Shown here piece by piece: positions 1 through 8,035 of a stretch of DNA of 64,000 bases. Position 1 is the stretch's first letter. The number at the start of each line of letters is the position of its first letter. A program made the translations under genes and the position numbers. Below the pieces are notes generated by a model that was not told the origin of the DNA, made no database searches, and saw only the letters and a program-made list of their open reading frames with translations. The stretch covers positions 3,447,769 through 3,511,768 of the forward strand of contig NZ_OY761461.1 of NCBI RefSeq assembly GCF_963664555.1, read 5' to 3'. The stretch is from Labilibaculum sp. (lineage in GTDB: Bacteria > Bacteroidota > Bacteroidia > Bacteroidales > Marinifilaceae).

Positions 1-1150
1 GGTCCTTTCTTGCTGATATACTATCCATCACAGTCGACATAAACGGTCGGTAATACTTCCAGAAAAACATTTCCCTGTCTTTAAACTGGTTTGCATTGTA
101 AAATACACGGCTCAATTTATTAACTCCATTAAAGTAGGAAGAATAGATTCCCATTTCATTGTCTGAAAAATCACAGGCAAAATAAATAAATCGATAATCC
201 TGATCGTGTTCCAAAATTGCCGGAAACTTTTTGGGCAAATTAAACTGATCCAATAAAGCCTTTCCTTCCTCATTCACATCTAAATTGAACCATGCCAAAA
301 CATGGTTACGCGAATCGGTTGAATTGATATCAAACCAAAATGGATAATATACCGATTCAGGTACATTGTATTGTATTTGTGTACTCAACTCACTTTTCAA
401 CACGGGAAAATGTCCGTTTAAATGCCTTTTTGAGTCCAGAATAACGATTCTCTCATTATTATCAACCAAGACTATTCCGGCATTTTTAAAATCATACTCT
501 TTTCTGTAATTCTTTTTATACAAATCCGGTACCCAACGAGGAATTTCCGGATCGAGGACCGTATCTAAAGTAGAGTAATATTTACCAACCCAACCACTCC
601 ATTTTACCCCCAGCAATTGTTCTGTTTGTTTTCGAACCAGTTCCGAAGTAGGTGAAGCGAAAAAATTAAACTCTGCAATAATCGTTTTGCCTTTTCTTTT
701 CATCTCTCTTATCAAGTTGAACTCTGCCGTTTGTAATCCACCATAAAATAAGGATATTGTATCCTTTCCATAATCAGGATGATCTTTCCAGTTGGAATTA
801 TAAATACCGTATGTATCGGCAAAAAACACAAGATCCAGAGAATCAGCAAGCGCAGATAATCCTTGTTTTTCAAAAATGCGCAGATCCTTGATCATATACC
901 TTCCATCATCTCCGGGATGAAAGCCGTAAAAATCTTCTGCGAAGTTGTATTCCTCTCCATTCGATTTTACCCATCGTTTTTGATTGACAAGCCAAAAAAA
1001 AGACAGATGTTCTGAATAATTGCTGTTTACAGAAGCTTTATCCACAACTAAGAGATTCATCTGAACCTTATCTTTAAACTTCCAACTGATCCACGAAATG
1101 ACCGGAATCAGCAGAAACAAGAGAATTAATATTCGTAGTAATTTCCACAT
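1..1150 (-). CDS. unknown membrane-anchored protein, C-terminus cut by window edge
   Basis: An open frame starts at ATG 1150 and runs leftward without a stop to base 1, giving at least 383 residues. It opens with a hydrophobic segment (MWKLLRILILLFLLIPVISW) that looks like an uncleaved signal anchor. The rest is soluble and presumably periplasmic or surface-exposed, with many aromatic residues. About residues 70-130 contain FADTYGIY and a FYGGLQTAEF stretch, and a later part reads FDINSTDSRNHVLAWF. I do not recognise a family. The frame near the edge (about residues 345-383) still reads as coherent protein, so only the end is missing. It is transcribed away from the rest of the window, and about 330 bp of AT-rich DNA separate it from the next remnant. 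The coding call is secure from length and composition; the function is unknown. Confidence 0.75.
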   Translation of the reverse strand, partial: MWKLLRILILLFLLIPVISWISWKFKDKVQMNLLVVDKASVNSNYSEHLSFFWLVNQKRWVKSNGEEYNFAEDFYGFHPGDDGRYMIKDLRIFEKQGLSALADSLDLVFFADTYGIYNSNWKDHPDYGKDTISLFYGGLQTAEFNLIREMKRKGKTIIAEFNFFASPTSELVRKQTEQLLGVKWSGWVGKYYSTLDTVLDPEIPRWVPDLYKKNYRKEYDFKNAGIVLVDNNERIVILDSKRHLNGHFPVLKSELSTQIQYNVPESVYYPFWFDINSTDSRNHVLAWFNLDVNEEGKALLDQFNLPKKFPAILEHDQDYRFIYFACDFSDNEMGIYSSYFNGVNKLSRVFYNANQFKDREMFFWKYYRPFMSTVMDSISARKD

Positions 1151-1484
1151 TCGCTCTTTTTATTTTAAATTACCTGCAATATTCACCTTTATAACGGGTT
1201 TAATCATTAATAAGTTTGTTTTTTTTGATAAGTAATTTTTATTTTAGGACGTAAGGCTCTTTTTTTGACTTGACTAATTTTATCTTTTATTAAAAAAAAT
1301 AAATTTCTTAGCCAAAAACATGATATTCATCTATTAATCAAAAGTATTTCTCCATGAAAAATATTCTCCCCTCAATATTTCTCCTCCTTTTAGATATCTT
1401 TTTCAATTTCAACAAATTCTTATAGTCAAATCACTAAGGGTCAGAAACAAAATATGAACCAAACAAAAATTAGATGTAATCCGG
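1151..1484. other. AT-rich intergenic region, no gene seen
   Basis: This stretch lies between the leftward gene at the edge and the decayed DsrE-like gene. It is very AT-rich with T- and A-runs and holds no open frame of useful length. It should contain the promoter of the leftward gene, but I see no convincing TAnnTTTG box on that strand. Confidence 0.5.
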
Positions 1485-1797
1485 ACAAGTGGAGACTGTG
1501 TTGCAGTGCCTAAAAGGTATATATGCACACCTATGATGCTAATAAAATAAGCTGGAGGGCCGAAGTTAAGCTCATTGTTTGGGAATTATATTCAAAACGT
1601 TTAAGTCAAGATGCAGAGTTTCAAACATGCACTAAAAAAAAGCAGGAAGAAAAGATATCCATTTTTGCGTGCAAAGCCTGCGCTGATATGTACGGCGTTT
1701 CTCCTCAACTTGAAAAATTTAGGTATTGATGCAAAGTTCATGGAAAAACAAGCAGGCTAATGCCTTCGAAAAAACGATAAAGTAATTACCTTTTAAC
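1485..1797 (+). pseudogene. decayed DsrE/DsrF-like (sulfur-relay type) protein
   Basis: Several frames together spell out a DsrE-family protein. One frame gives a match to the family's EVNLIIWGASAKLLAED block (here EVKLIVWELYSKRLSQD, about 1562-1612) and to its conserved cysteine block (here ACKACADMYGVSPQLEK, about 1670-1720). The frame then stops at 1727-1729. A shift at about 1720 continues as LGIDAKFMEKQAG, stops again, and ends in a KNDKVITF match near 1795. Upstream, another shift and a stop precede VYMHTYDANK. With at least two frameshifts and internal stops the gene is dead, although a 68-residue piece remains open. Intact relatives are small cytoplasmic proteins with a conserved CxxC-like cysteine site. 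The family assignment rests on remembered motif similarity. Confidence 0.7.
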
Positions 1798-1805
1798 AAG
1801 ACAAT

Positions 1806-2468
1806 ATGCTAAGCAAAAGTATTTATGAGTTCTTACTCGAACTAAGAGTGAACAACAACAAAGATTGGTTTCATGCAAACAAGGAAAAATACGATAAGGC
1901 CAAAAAGGATTTTGAACTTTTCGTTGAACTAAGCATAGAGCAAATCAAACTCATCGACCCGGATCTATCAGGTCTAAATGCCAAAGACTGCATTTTTAGA
2001 ATATTCCGGGATGTTCGGTTTTCTGAAAATAAACAACCTTACAAAACACATTTTGGAGCTTTTCTGGCTAAAAATGGTCGGAAAAGCAGATATGGAGGTT
2101 ATTACATTCATATTGAACCCGAAGGAAGTTTTTTAGGGGGCGGTTGCTACATGCCTGAACCTAATGTGCTTAAAGCCATTCGTGAAGAAATATTTCACAA
2201 CCCACTGGAATTTAAAGAAATCATCACGAATAAAGAATTTGCATCTCATTTTCCTGAAATGTACGGTGAAAAACTAAAAACTGCTCCACGTGGTTATCCT
2301 AAAGATTTTGAATACATCGACCTGCTAAATTTCAAAAACTATGCGGTCGGGAAAATGGTGCCGGATCAGATCGTTTTATCAGAACAATTTTCCGATGAAA
2401 TTTTAAAATGTTTCTCAAGCTTACAAACCCTTAATGCATATCTAAACGAAATATTAGCAGATTTATAA
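1806..2468 (+). CDS. DUF2461 / TIGR02453 family protein
   Basis: The 220-residue product spans a complete DUF2461 domain, a family of cytoplasmic proteins of unknown biochemical role found widely in Bacteroidota. Recognisable family blocks are NNNKDWFHANKEKYDKA near the N-terminus, IFRIFRDVRFSENKQPYKTH (about residues 64-83), GGYYIHIEPEGSFLGGGCYM (about 99-118), and the C-terminal GEKLKTAPRGYPKD with YIDLLNFKNY. Length and domain limits match intact members. The ATG at 1806 follows the dead DsrE remnant by 8 bp; no Shine-Dalgarno-like sequence is visible, which is normal for this phylum. It has no co-directional partner close enough to be a clear operon member. Confidence 0.93.
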   Translation: MLSKSIYEFLLELRVNNNKDWFHANKEKYDKAKKDFELFVELSIEQIKLIDPDLSGLNAKDCIFRIFRDVRFSENKQPYKTHFGAFLAKNGRKSRYGGYYIHIEPEGSFLGGGCYMPEPNVLKAIREEIFHNPLEFKEIITNKEFASHFPEMYGEKLKTAPRGYPKDFEYIDLLNFKNYAVGKMVPDQIVLSEQFSDEILKCFSSLQTLNAYLNEILADL

Positions 2469-2781
2469 AAAGCGAGAGCATCACTTATGTTGATATTCCC
2501 TCATTAATTTTGATAAAACCCAAATCATGAAAAGCCTTTTCTTAGTCGGAGCAGATCACTCTCAGCGTCCTAAAAGAAAAGGTTTTCTTATTGACGGCAG
2601 TCGGCACAATTAAAATTACCCGTTTCTTTTTAATTGATAAAACCAGGCAGATGCAGATTTAGATTCATTCTTTTATGTTCGTTTACTATATTAGATGAGC
2701 TTTACAAAGCCCTGTCGGTTAAGTACAATTAAGATTGAAAGTTGACAAAAGACTACACTTATCAGATCAAAAACAAACAAA
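2469..2781. other. intergenic region with imperfect inverted repeat
   Basis: No gene is seen. An imperfect inverted repeat pairs AAAAGCCTTTTCTTA (about 2530) with TAAAAGAAAAGGTTTT (about 2571), separated by about 26 bases. It could be the transcript end of the upstream gene or a relic of a mobile element. The remainder is AT-rich and should hold the promoter of the downstream gene; no TAnnTTTG box was found. Confidence 0.4.
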
Positions 2782-4707
2782 ATGAAGCAACTAACACTAC
2801 TAAGTCTGATTACCTATTTATTACTTACACCTGCCTTTGCTAAAAAAGAAACATTTAAATATCCTGCATTTACAATTCCTGCCGAACTTAAAAAAAATGC
2901 CAATGCCGTAGTTCGTTTGGATGAAGCCGAATTTACAGTGCACTCGAGAAAAAGCTCCAGCCTGACACAAAAAATGGTGATTACAATTCTAAATAAAAAA
3001 GGAGAAGATTACGCATCAATTCCTTTTGGGTACAGCAAATTTGAAACACTGGAAAGCTTAAAAATCACCATTTATAATTCCTTAGGCCAGGTGATTAAAA
3101 AAGTAAAGGAATCAGAAATTAAAGATTATAGTTATAGCTCTGCGGGTGAACTGATCGGGGATTCACGTTTCAAAATTTACGAACCAATTCAGAAACAATA
3201 TCCATATACTATTGAATACGAATCGGTGTCAGACTACAAAGGTCTTTTTGTTTATCCAAGCTGGAAAGCCTATCCCGGCTATTTAGTCGGTGTTGAAAAA
3301 TCCAGAATGAAAGTCATTATTCCTTCAGAAGAAAAATTACGATACAAATGCATCAATTTTAAAGATCCAATCAGCACCACAAGCATAAATGATCAGAACA
3401 TCTACCAATGGGCTATTGATAGTTTACCTGCCTTAAAAAGTGAACCCTACTCTACAGGGGTACTCTCCCAATCTCCTCAAATTCTGCTGGCTCCGATGGA
3501 TTTTGAAATGGATAATTACCCAGGCAGTTTAGAAAGCTGGAACAGTCTGGGGAAATGGTCGGCTGTTTTAAATCAGGGACGCGATCAAATTCCTGAAGAA
3601 GAGAAGGCACAAATCACAAAACTCACCAAAGACTGCCAGACAGATATTGAAAAAGTAAAAATATTGTATGAATACATGCAATCGAAAACACGTTATGTTG
3701 GCATACAATTAGGAATAGGCGGCTGGCAAAGTTTTCCGGCTGAAATGGTTTCGGAAAAAGGGTACGGTGATTGCAAAGCATTGTCGAACTATATGAAATC
3801 CCTGCTTAAAGTGGTTCATATTCCATCCAATTACACTTTGGTGAAAGCCGGGGAAAGCAATAACCTGCAGCATACAGATTTTGTACACAGCTATTTCAAT
3901 CATGCTATTTTGAGGGTGCCACTTCAGAAAGACACCATTTGGCTCGAATGCACAAGTCAGAAGATGCCTTTTGGCTATCTGGGAACCTTTACCGACGACC
4001 GCGATGTGCTGTGTGTAAATGATAACGGCGGAGAACTATGCCATACTCCGATATACACAATCGAACAAAACCAGCAAATTCAAAATGGTATTTTCACCCT
4101 ATTGGAAAATGGAAACGCTCATGCTGAAATCTCGACTGTTTACAGTGGAATTCAATACGAAAACATTGAAACCCTTTACCATAGAAGCAGTGTGGATGAT
4201 CAAAAAAAATTCCTTTACGAAGAACACATCAACCTACCCGATTTCACAATTAATGATTATAGTTTTCAGGAAGATAAAAAACAAATTCCATCGTCCGTTT
4301 TAAATCTAAATCTTGATATAAGAAACTATGCTTCACAAACGGGGGATCGGTTGTTCGTCCCTTTGAATAAAATCAACAGAATTACTTACATTCCGAAAAA
4401 ATTAGAAAACAGACTCACCGACATTCGTTATATCAGATCAACTGAAGATAAAGACAGCATCTGTTTTATACTACCTGAAGGTTACGAAATTGAAAGCCTC
4501 CCCGATGAAAAAATAATCGAATCAGACTTTGGTTACTATCAAAGCAATGCTAAATTGATTGACAATAAAGTTTACTACACACGAATTTTCCGCAAAAATA
4601 AAAACACATTTAAAGCATCCCGCTACGAAGAGTTTCGCTCATTTAGAAAAGAGCTTGCAAAAGCTGATAAGACAAGTTTGGTACTAAAAAAGATTACGAA
4701 GTCTTGA
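2782..4707 (+). CDS. secreted DUF3857 / transglutaminase-like protein
   Basis: The 641-residue protein starts with a signal peptide (hydrophobic residues 4-20, cleavage near AFA-KK). The N-terminal half fits DUF3857, the middle is a transglutaminase-like core, and the end is a beta-rich DUF3858-type tail. In the core, KGYGDCKALSNYM carries the likely catalytic Cys331 and FNHAILRV the likely His374; WLECTSQ occupies the position where an acidic third residue is expected. This architecture is typical of Bacteroidota exported proteins and suggests a periplasmic or surface thiol-protease or cross-linking fold, but no substrate is known. The stop codon lies inside the first units of a GTCTTGAA-type low-complexity array, so the last residues (KITKS) may have been shaped by that repeat. 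It stands alone on its strand. Confidence 0.9.
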   Translation: MKQLTLLSLITYLLLTPAFAKKETFKYPAFTIPAELKKNANAVVRLDEAEFTVHSRKSSSLTQKMVITILNKKGEDYASIPFGYSKFETLESLKITIYNSLGQVIKKVKESEIKDYSYSSAGELIGDSRFKIYEPIQKQYPYTIEYESVSDYKGLFVYPSWKAYPGYLVGVEKSRMKVIIPSEEKLRYKCINFKDPISTTSINDQNIYQWAIDSLPALKSEPYSTGVLSQSPQILLAPMDFEMDNYPGSLESWNSLGKWSAVLNQGRDQIPEEEKAQITKLTKDCQTDIEKVKILYEYMQSKTRYVGIQLGIGGWQSFPAEMVSEKGYGDCKALSNYMKSLLKVVHIPSNYTLVKAGESNNLQHTDFVHSYFNHAILRVPLQKDTIWLECTSQKMPFGYLGTFTDDRDVLCVNDNGGELCHTPIYTIEQNQQIQNGIFTLLENGNAHAEISTVYSGIQYENIETLYHRSSVDDQKKFLYEEHINLPDFTINDYSFQEDKKQIPSSVLNLNLDIRNYASQTGDRLFVPLNKINRITYIPKKLENRLTDIRYIRSTEDKDSICFILPEGYEIESLPDEKIIESDFGYYQSNAKLIDNKVYYTRIFRKNKNTFKASRYEEFRSFRKELAKADKTSLVLKKITKS

Positions 4708-4862
4708 AGAGTCTGGAAAAGTCTCGAAAGGTCTGGAAGAGTCTTGAAATGTAGAAGGGTCTGGAAAAATCTAAAAGGTAGAATAGTCTGGAAAAGTCTA
4801 AAAACCAGAATAATCCATGAGTCTGGAAAGGTCGAAGGGGCTGGAAAAATCCAGAAGTTTAA
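4695..4862. repeat. low-complexity GTCTGGAAAA-type array after a stop codon
   Basis: Imperfect units around GTCTTGAAGA, GTCTGGAAAA and GTCTAAAAAG repeat every 8-12 bases. The first unit contains the stop codon of the preceding transglutaminase-like gene and the array ends about 28 bp before the four-helix-bundle gene. The plus strand is purine-rich. It is the same family as the arrays near 5.3, 7, 7.9, 43.3 and 46.4 kb but in the opposite orientation to most of them. Confidence 0.8.
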
Positions 4863-4889
4863 AAGAGTAAAAAAATACGAAATAATTAT

Positions 4890-5243
4890 ATGAGTACAAT
4901 TAAAAAATTTGAAGAACTGGTGATTTGGCAAAATGCCCGGAAATTGATTAATGAGGTATACAAAGAAATGAATGGGATTAAAGATTTTGGATTCAAAGAC
5001 CAAATTCAACGAGCTTCAGTTTCTATCATGAATAATATTGCCGAAGGTTTTGAAAGATATTCAGACACTGAATTCAGACGTTTTTTGGACATTTCGAAAG
5101 CATCATGCGGTGAGGTTCGAAGTATGCTTTATTTAGCCGAAGATCTCCATTATCTTGATAATAATACAGCTGAAAATTTACGGAAAGATTGCAGGCTGAT
5201 ATCAGGTAGTATTCAGAATTTAATTAACAGCTTAAAATCCTAA
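4890..5243 (+). CDS. four-helix-bundle protein (23S rRNA intervening-sequence type)
   Basis: The 117-residue protein belongs to the S23 / four-helix-bundle family, first known from open frames inside intervening sequences of 23S rRNA but frequent in ordinary intergenic DNA of Bacteroidota. Family signatures are the N-terminal KKFEELVIWQNARKLINEVY, the central FGFKDQIQRASVSIMNNIAEGFER block, and FLDISKASCGEVRSMLYLAEDL. It forms an all-alpha bundle, probably oligomeric; the related Avd protein of diversity-generating retroelements uses the same fold, but no reverse transcriptase or template repeat is visible here. It lies between convergent genes and is flanked by oppositely oriented low-complexity arrays (4695-4862 and 5272-5356). 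Function in this setting is unknown. Confidence 0.9.
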   Translation: MSTIKKFEELVIWQNARKLINEVYKEMNGIKDFGFKDQIQRASVSIMNNIAEGFERYSDTEFRRFLDISKASCGEVRSMLYLAEDLHYLDNNTAENLRKDCRLISGSIQNLINSLKS

Positions 5244-5271
5244 TCATTCAATCATAAGCCACTTCCATACT

Positions 5272-5356
5272 ATTTTAACCTTTCGACCTTTGGACTGTTC
5301 AAAACTGTTTGACGCTTCGACATTTCGAGACTTTTTCGACCCTTCAAGACTTTCGA
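5272..5356. repeat. low-complexity CGACTTTTC-type array, pyrimidine-rich on plus
   Basis: Units such as TTTCGACC, TTTGGACTG, TTCGAGAC and CTTCAAGAC follow each other up to one base before the stop codon of the leftward regulator gene. Read in that gene's direction the array is purine-rich (GTCTTGAAGG, GTCGAAAAA), i.e. an inverted counterpart of the array at 4695-4862 across the small helical gene. Confidence 0.8.
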
Positions 5357-5357
5357 G

Positions 5358-6527
5358 TTAGTACACCGGCAAATGAAATGAAACCCGAACCCCGCCTTCG
5401 CTGAGATTCTCAACATCAACAACGGCCTTATGCAGATCCATAACCAATTTCACGACTACCAGACCAGCGGTAAAACGTTTAAAATCCTGTCTTCGGTCTT
5501 CTTTGTTTAGTTCAAAAAAGTGGAATGTATAATTCACTTCGGATGGAGTGAATTGAACCCCTAAATCCTGAACAAAAACGGTAACACTTTGGCCTTCCAA
5601 GGAAGCACCAACCAAAACTTCGGAACGCGAAGGTGCATTGGTAACTGCATTTTCAATTACTTTCTCCATGCTGATGCCAAATAATTTCTCGTCACCGCGA
5701 ATGATGTAATTCTTAGGGATCTCTACCTTTACTTTAATCTTTCGCTCAGCAATCAACGGTTTTAATTTTTCGATGCTGTTTTTGACTATCTCGTAAACAG
5801 AAATTCCCAAAATTTTCATTTCGTATCGATCGAAACGCAAAGCAGAAAGAAGCAGGGCCATATCCGAAACACCAGTCAGCTTTTCACAAGCCTGAATGAT
5901 GTAACGCACATATTTTAAATTGGTTTTATTTTTAATGGAAAATTCCAACATTTCAGCAAACCCCACAATACCATTTAGCGGTTCCCTCAGTTCTGTTGAC
6001 ATCAGTGACAGAAAATCGTTTTTAGCATCTTCGAGAGTAGAAAGCTGATGGTTTGCATGCTCAAGACTTTGGTTTGACTCAACCAACTCCATGGTTCGGG
6101 CAGCAACCCTCTCTTCCAATTCCAGATTCATCATTTTCAGCTCCTGATTTTTACTTTTTAGATCAAGATGCGTATTCACTCTGGCAACTAATTCCTGTGG
6201 ATTGAATGGTTTGGTGACATAATCCTGAGCTCCCGCTTCGAAACCTTTAATTATGGATTCTTCATCAACTCTGGCAGTGAGGAAAATTACAGGGATATCT
6301 TTTGTTTTCTCTTTTGATTTAAAATACTCACAAACCTCATAACCATCCATTTCAGGCATCATGATGTCCAGCAAAATCAAATCAAAACTTTTTGTTACGC
6401 ATAACATTATGGCATCTTTCCCATTTAATGCGTAACTAATTTCGTAGGAATCGCCGGAAAGAATGGATTGTAATACTTTAATGTTATCTGGTATATCATC
6501 AACGATTAAAATCTGGTGTTTCTTCAT
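5358..6527 (-). CDS. response regulator fused to degenerate histidine-kinase-like domain
   Basis: The protein (389 residues from ATG 6527) begins with a complete receiver domain: Asp10/Asp11, phospho-acceptor Asp54 (LILLDIMMPEMDG), Thr84 and Lys106 (TKPF). I chose this start because MKKHQILIVDD is the canonical first strand; an upstream in-frame ATG at 6596 would add 23 atypical residues. A coiled linker (about 120-168) leads to a HisKA-like helix reading MSTELREPLNGI, where the usual phospho-accepting histidine is Thr178. The following ATPase-like domain keeps an N-box-like ENAVTNAP and a VQDLG motif, but the second glycine loop is eroded (TAGLVVVK). It is probably a phosphorylation-responsive receiver with a pseudokinase output, not an active kinase. 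No partner kinase is adjacent. Confidence 0.88.
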   Translation of the reverse strand: MKKHQILIVDDIPDNIKVLQSILSGDSYEISYALNGKDAIMLCVTKSFDLILLDIMMPEMDGYEVCEYFKSKEKTKDIPVIFLTARVDEESIIKGFEAGAQDYVTKPFNPQELVARVNTHLDLKSKNQELKMMNLELEERVAARTMELVESNQSLEHANHQLSTLEDAKNDFLSLMSTELREPLNGIVGFAEMLEFSIKNKTNLKYVRYIIQACEKLTGVSDMALLLSALRFDRYEMKILGISVYEIVKNSIEKLKPLIAERKIKVKVEIPKNYIIRGDEKLFGISMEKVIENAVTNAPSRSEVLVGASLEGQSVTVFVQDLGVQFTPSEVNYTFHFFELNKEDRRQDFKRFTAGLVVVKLVMDLHKAVVDVENLSEGGVRVSFHLPVY

Positions 6528-7200
6528 TTCCGGTATATTATATAAGTAGTCAGTAGTCATTGAAACAGAAAATGCAAGAATCCGGATATTTAACATTCAG
6601 GTACTCTCACAATATTAACGCATAAATATAACACATAATTCTTTACATAGAAACCTAAAAACCGGTTTTTTTTTGAATGCTTGTTTATTGAACACTTTGT
6701 TCTTTGCAAAGCACCCCTCTGCCTGCCGGCATCTCTCCTTAAAAAAAGAATTATTAGAATCGATTTTGGACTTTTAAATCCACCGGCTAAAGCAAAACCA
6801 TCCTCATTTTACCCCATGGACCAAACAGATCGGAATTCAAGACTTTTGGACCTTCGACTGTTGAACTTTGAATCCACCGGCTAAAGCAAAACCATCCTCA
6901 TTTTATCCCATGAACCAAACAGATCGGAATTCAAGACTTTTGAACCTTCGACTGTTTGACTGATTGACTGTTGGACTTTTCAAGACTTTTCAAGACTTTT
7001 CGAGACTGTTGGACTTTTGGACTTTTGGACCTTCGACTGTTAGACTCTTCAAGACCTTTCAAGACTTTCGGACCTTCGACTGTTTGACCTTCGACTATTT
7101 GACTCTTCAAGACTTTTAGACTTTCAACTGTTGGACTTTTCAATGCCCCCCTCTCCCTGCCGGCATCTCCCCTTGAAATGGGAGAATTATCAGAATCAAC
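6528..7200. repeat. repeat block: composite dispersed repeats plus GACTTTTC-type array
   Basis: No credible gene lies here. A CCCCTCTGCCTGCCGGCATC-type repeat occurs at about 6710 and again at about 7144. A 67-bp unit beginning AATCCACCGGCTAAAGC and ending CGGAATTCAAGACTTTTG occurs at about 6777 and 6871. From about 6930 to 7140 follows a long array of GACTGTTGGACTTTTC- and CTTCAAGAC-like units. Open frames across it on either strand are products of the repeat and not supported as genes. Confidence 0.8.
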
Positions 7201-7368
7201 TTGGGAATCTTTGCCCCCCATATTCCACGAACGAACCAAAATCCACATTTAAAGCACATGAAATAAAGACAAAGAAATTAACCTGACAAGTTTGACAGCT
7301 TGGCTTTTCATTTTTTTTGTTTAATTTTACAGCGAAATTATACACTACTACTGCAATATTTTTTACCA

Positions 7369-7506
7369 ATGGAAAATTTACCAAAGGAAATCGCAGATGC
7401 GATTAAAAATGGCATGGAAGAAAACCAACTGATTCAAATGGCAACCCGCCTTTTGGAAAAAGGAGATCAGGAAAATGCCGCTAAAGTATTGGATTTTTGC
7501 ATTTAA
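7369..7506 (+). CDS. small 45-residue protein of unknown function
   Basis: The short frame from ATG 7369 encodes 45 residues, beginning MENLPKEIADAIKNG and ending AAKVLDFCI. It is charged, predicted helical and has no membrane segment or signal. An upstream ATG at 7300 would add 23 hydrophobic, low-complexity residues, so I prefer the internal start. Support for a real gene comes from its natural amino-acid composition within a block otherwise made of repeats, and from a strong intrinsic terminator 16 bp after the stop. No family is recognised. Confidence 0.6.
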   Translation: MENLPKEIADAIKNGMEENQLIQMATRLLEKGDQENAAKVLDFCI

Positions 7507-7521
7507 GAATCCAATACGTAC

Positions 7522-7562
7522 AAAAAGCTCCAAAAGATGATTTCTTTTGGAGCTTTTGTTTT
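7522..7562 (+). terminator. intrinsic terminator of the 45-residue gene
   Basis: AAAAGCTCCAAAAGA and TCTTTTGGAGCTTTT form a perfect 15-bp stem with a 5-base loop (7523-7557) followed by GTTTTC. It sits directly behind the stop codon at 7506. Confidence 0.85.
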
Positions 7563-7597
7563 CATGGTATTTGAATTCAAAAAATGTATTGCTGCTT

Positions 7598-8035
7598 TTA
7601 CTACCCCTAAATCCCCTGAAGGGGACTTTTACATCTTTCAAGGCTATTTGACTTTGAATCCACCGGCTAAAGCAAAACCATCCTTATTTTATCGCATGGA
7701 TCAAACAGATCGGAATTCAAAACTTTTGGACCTTCTACTTTTCAAGACTTTTCGATTTTCGACTGTTTGACTCTTCAAGACTCTTCAAGACTTTTGGACC
7801 TTCGACTGTTTGACTGATTGACTGTTGGACTTTTCAAGACTCTTCAAGACTTTTCGATTTTCGACTGTTTGACTGTTTGACTCTTCAAGACTTTTCGATT
7901 TTCGACTGTTTGACTTTTCAAGACTTTTCGAGACTGTTGGACTTTTGGACTTTTGGACTTTTGGACTTTTGGACCTTCGACTGTTTGACTCTTCAAAACT
8001 TTTAAACTTTCCACGCTTCCAAACTTTTAAGTCAG
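7598..8035. repeat. second composite repeat and GACTTTTC/GGACTTTT array block
   Basis: It begins with a CCCCTAAATCCCCTGAAGGG hairpin-type repeat (about 7604), then a third copy of the AATCCACCGGCTAAAGC unit (about 7657-7720). From about 7735 to 8015 come tandem units of GACTGTTT, GACTCTTCAA and GGACTTTT; four perfect octamers lie in a row near 7940-7970. The plus strand is pyrimidine-rich. No gene is supported. Confidence 0.8.

Noticed and set aside
1523..1729. Intact 68-residue gene
   Set aside because: It is the open middle piece of a frameshifted DsrE-like gene; conserved sequence continues in other frames on both sides.
2590..2640. Remnant of the older IS21 element (GTCGGCACAATTA resembles the 23-bp end units)
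   Set aside because: Only about 12 bases match and no istB-like sequence accompanies it.
4890..5243. Diversity-generating retroelement (Avd-like gene)
   Set aside because: No reverse transcriptase, template repeat or variable repeat is nearby; only the fold is shared.
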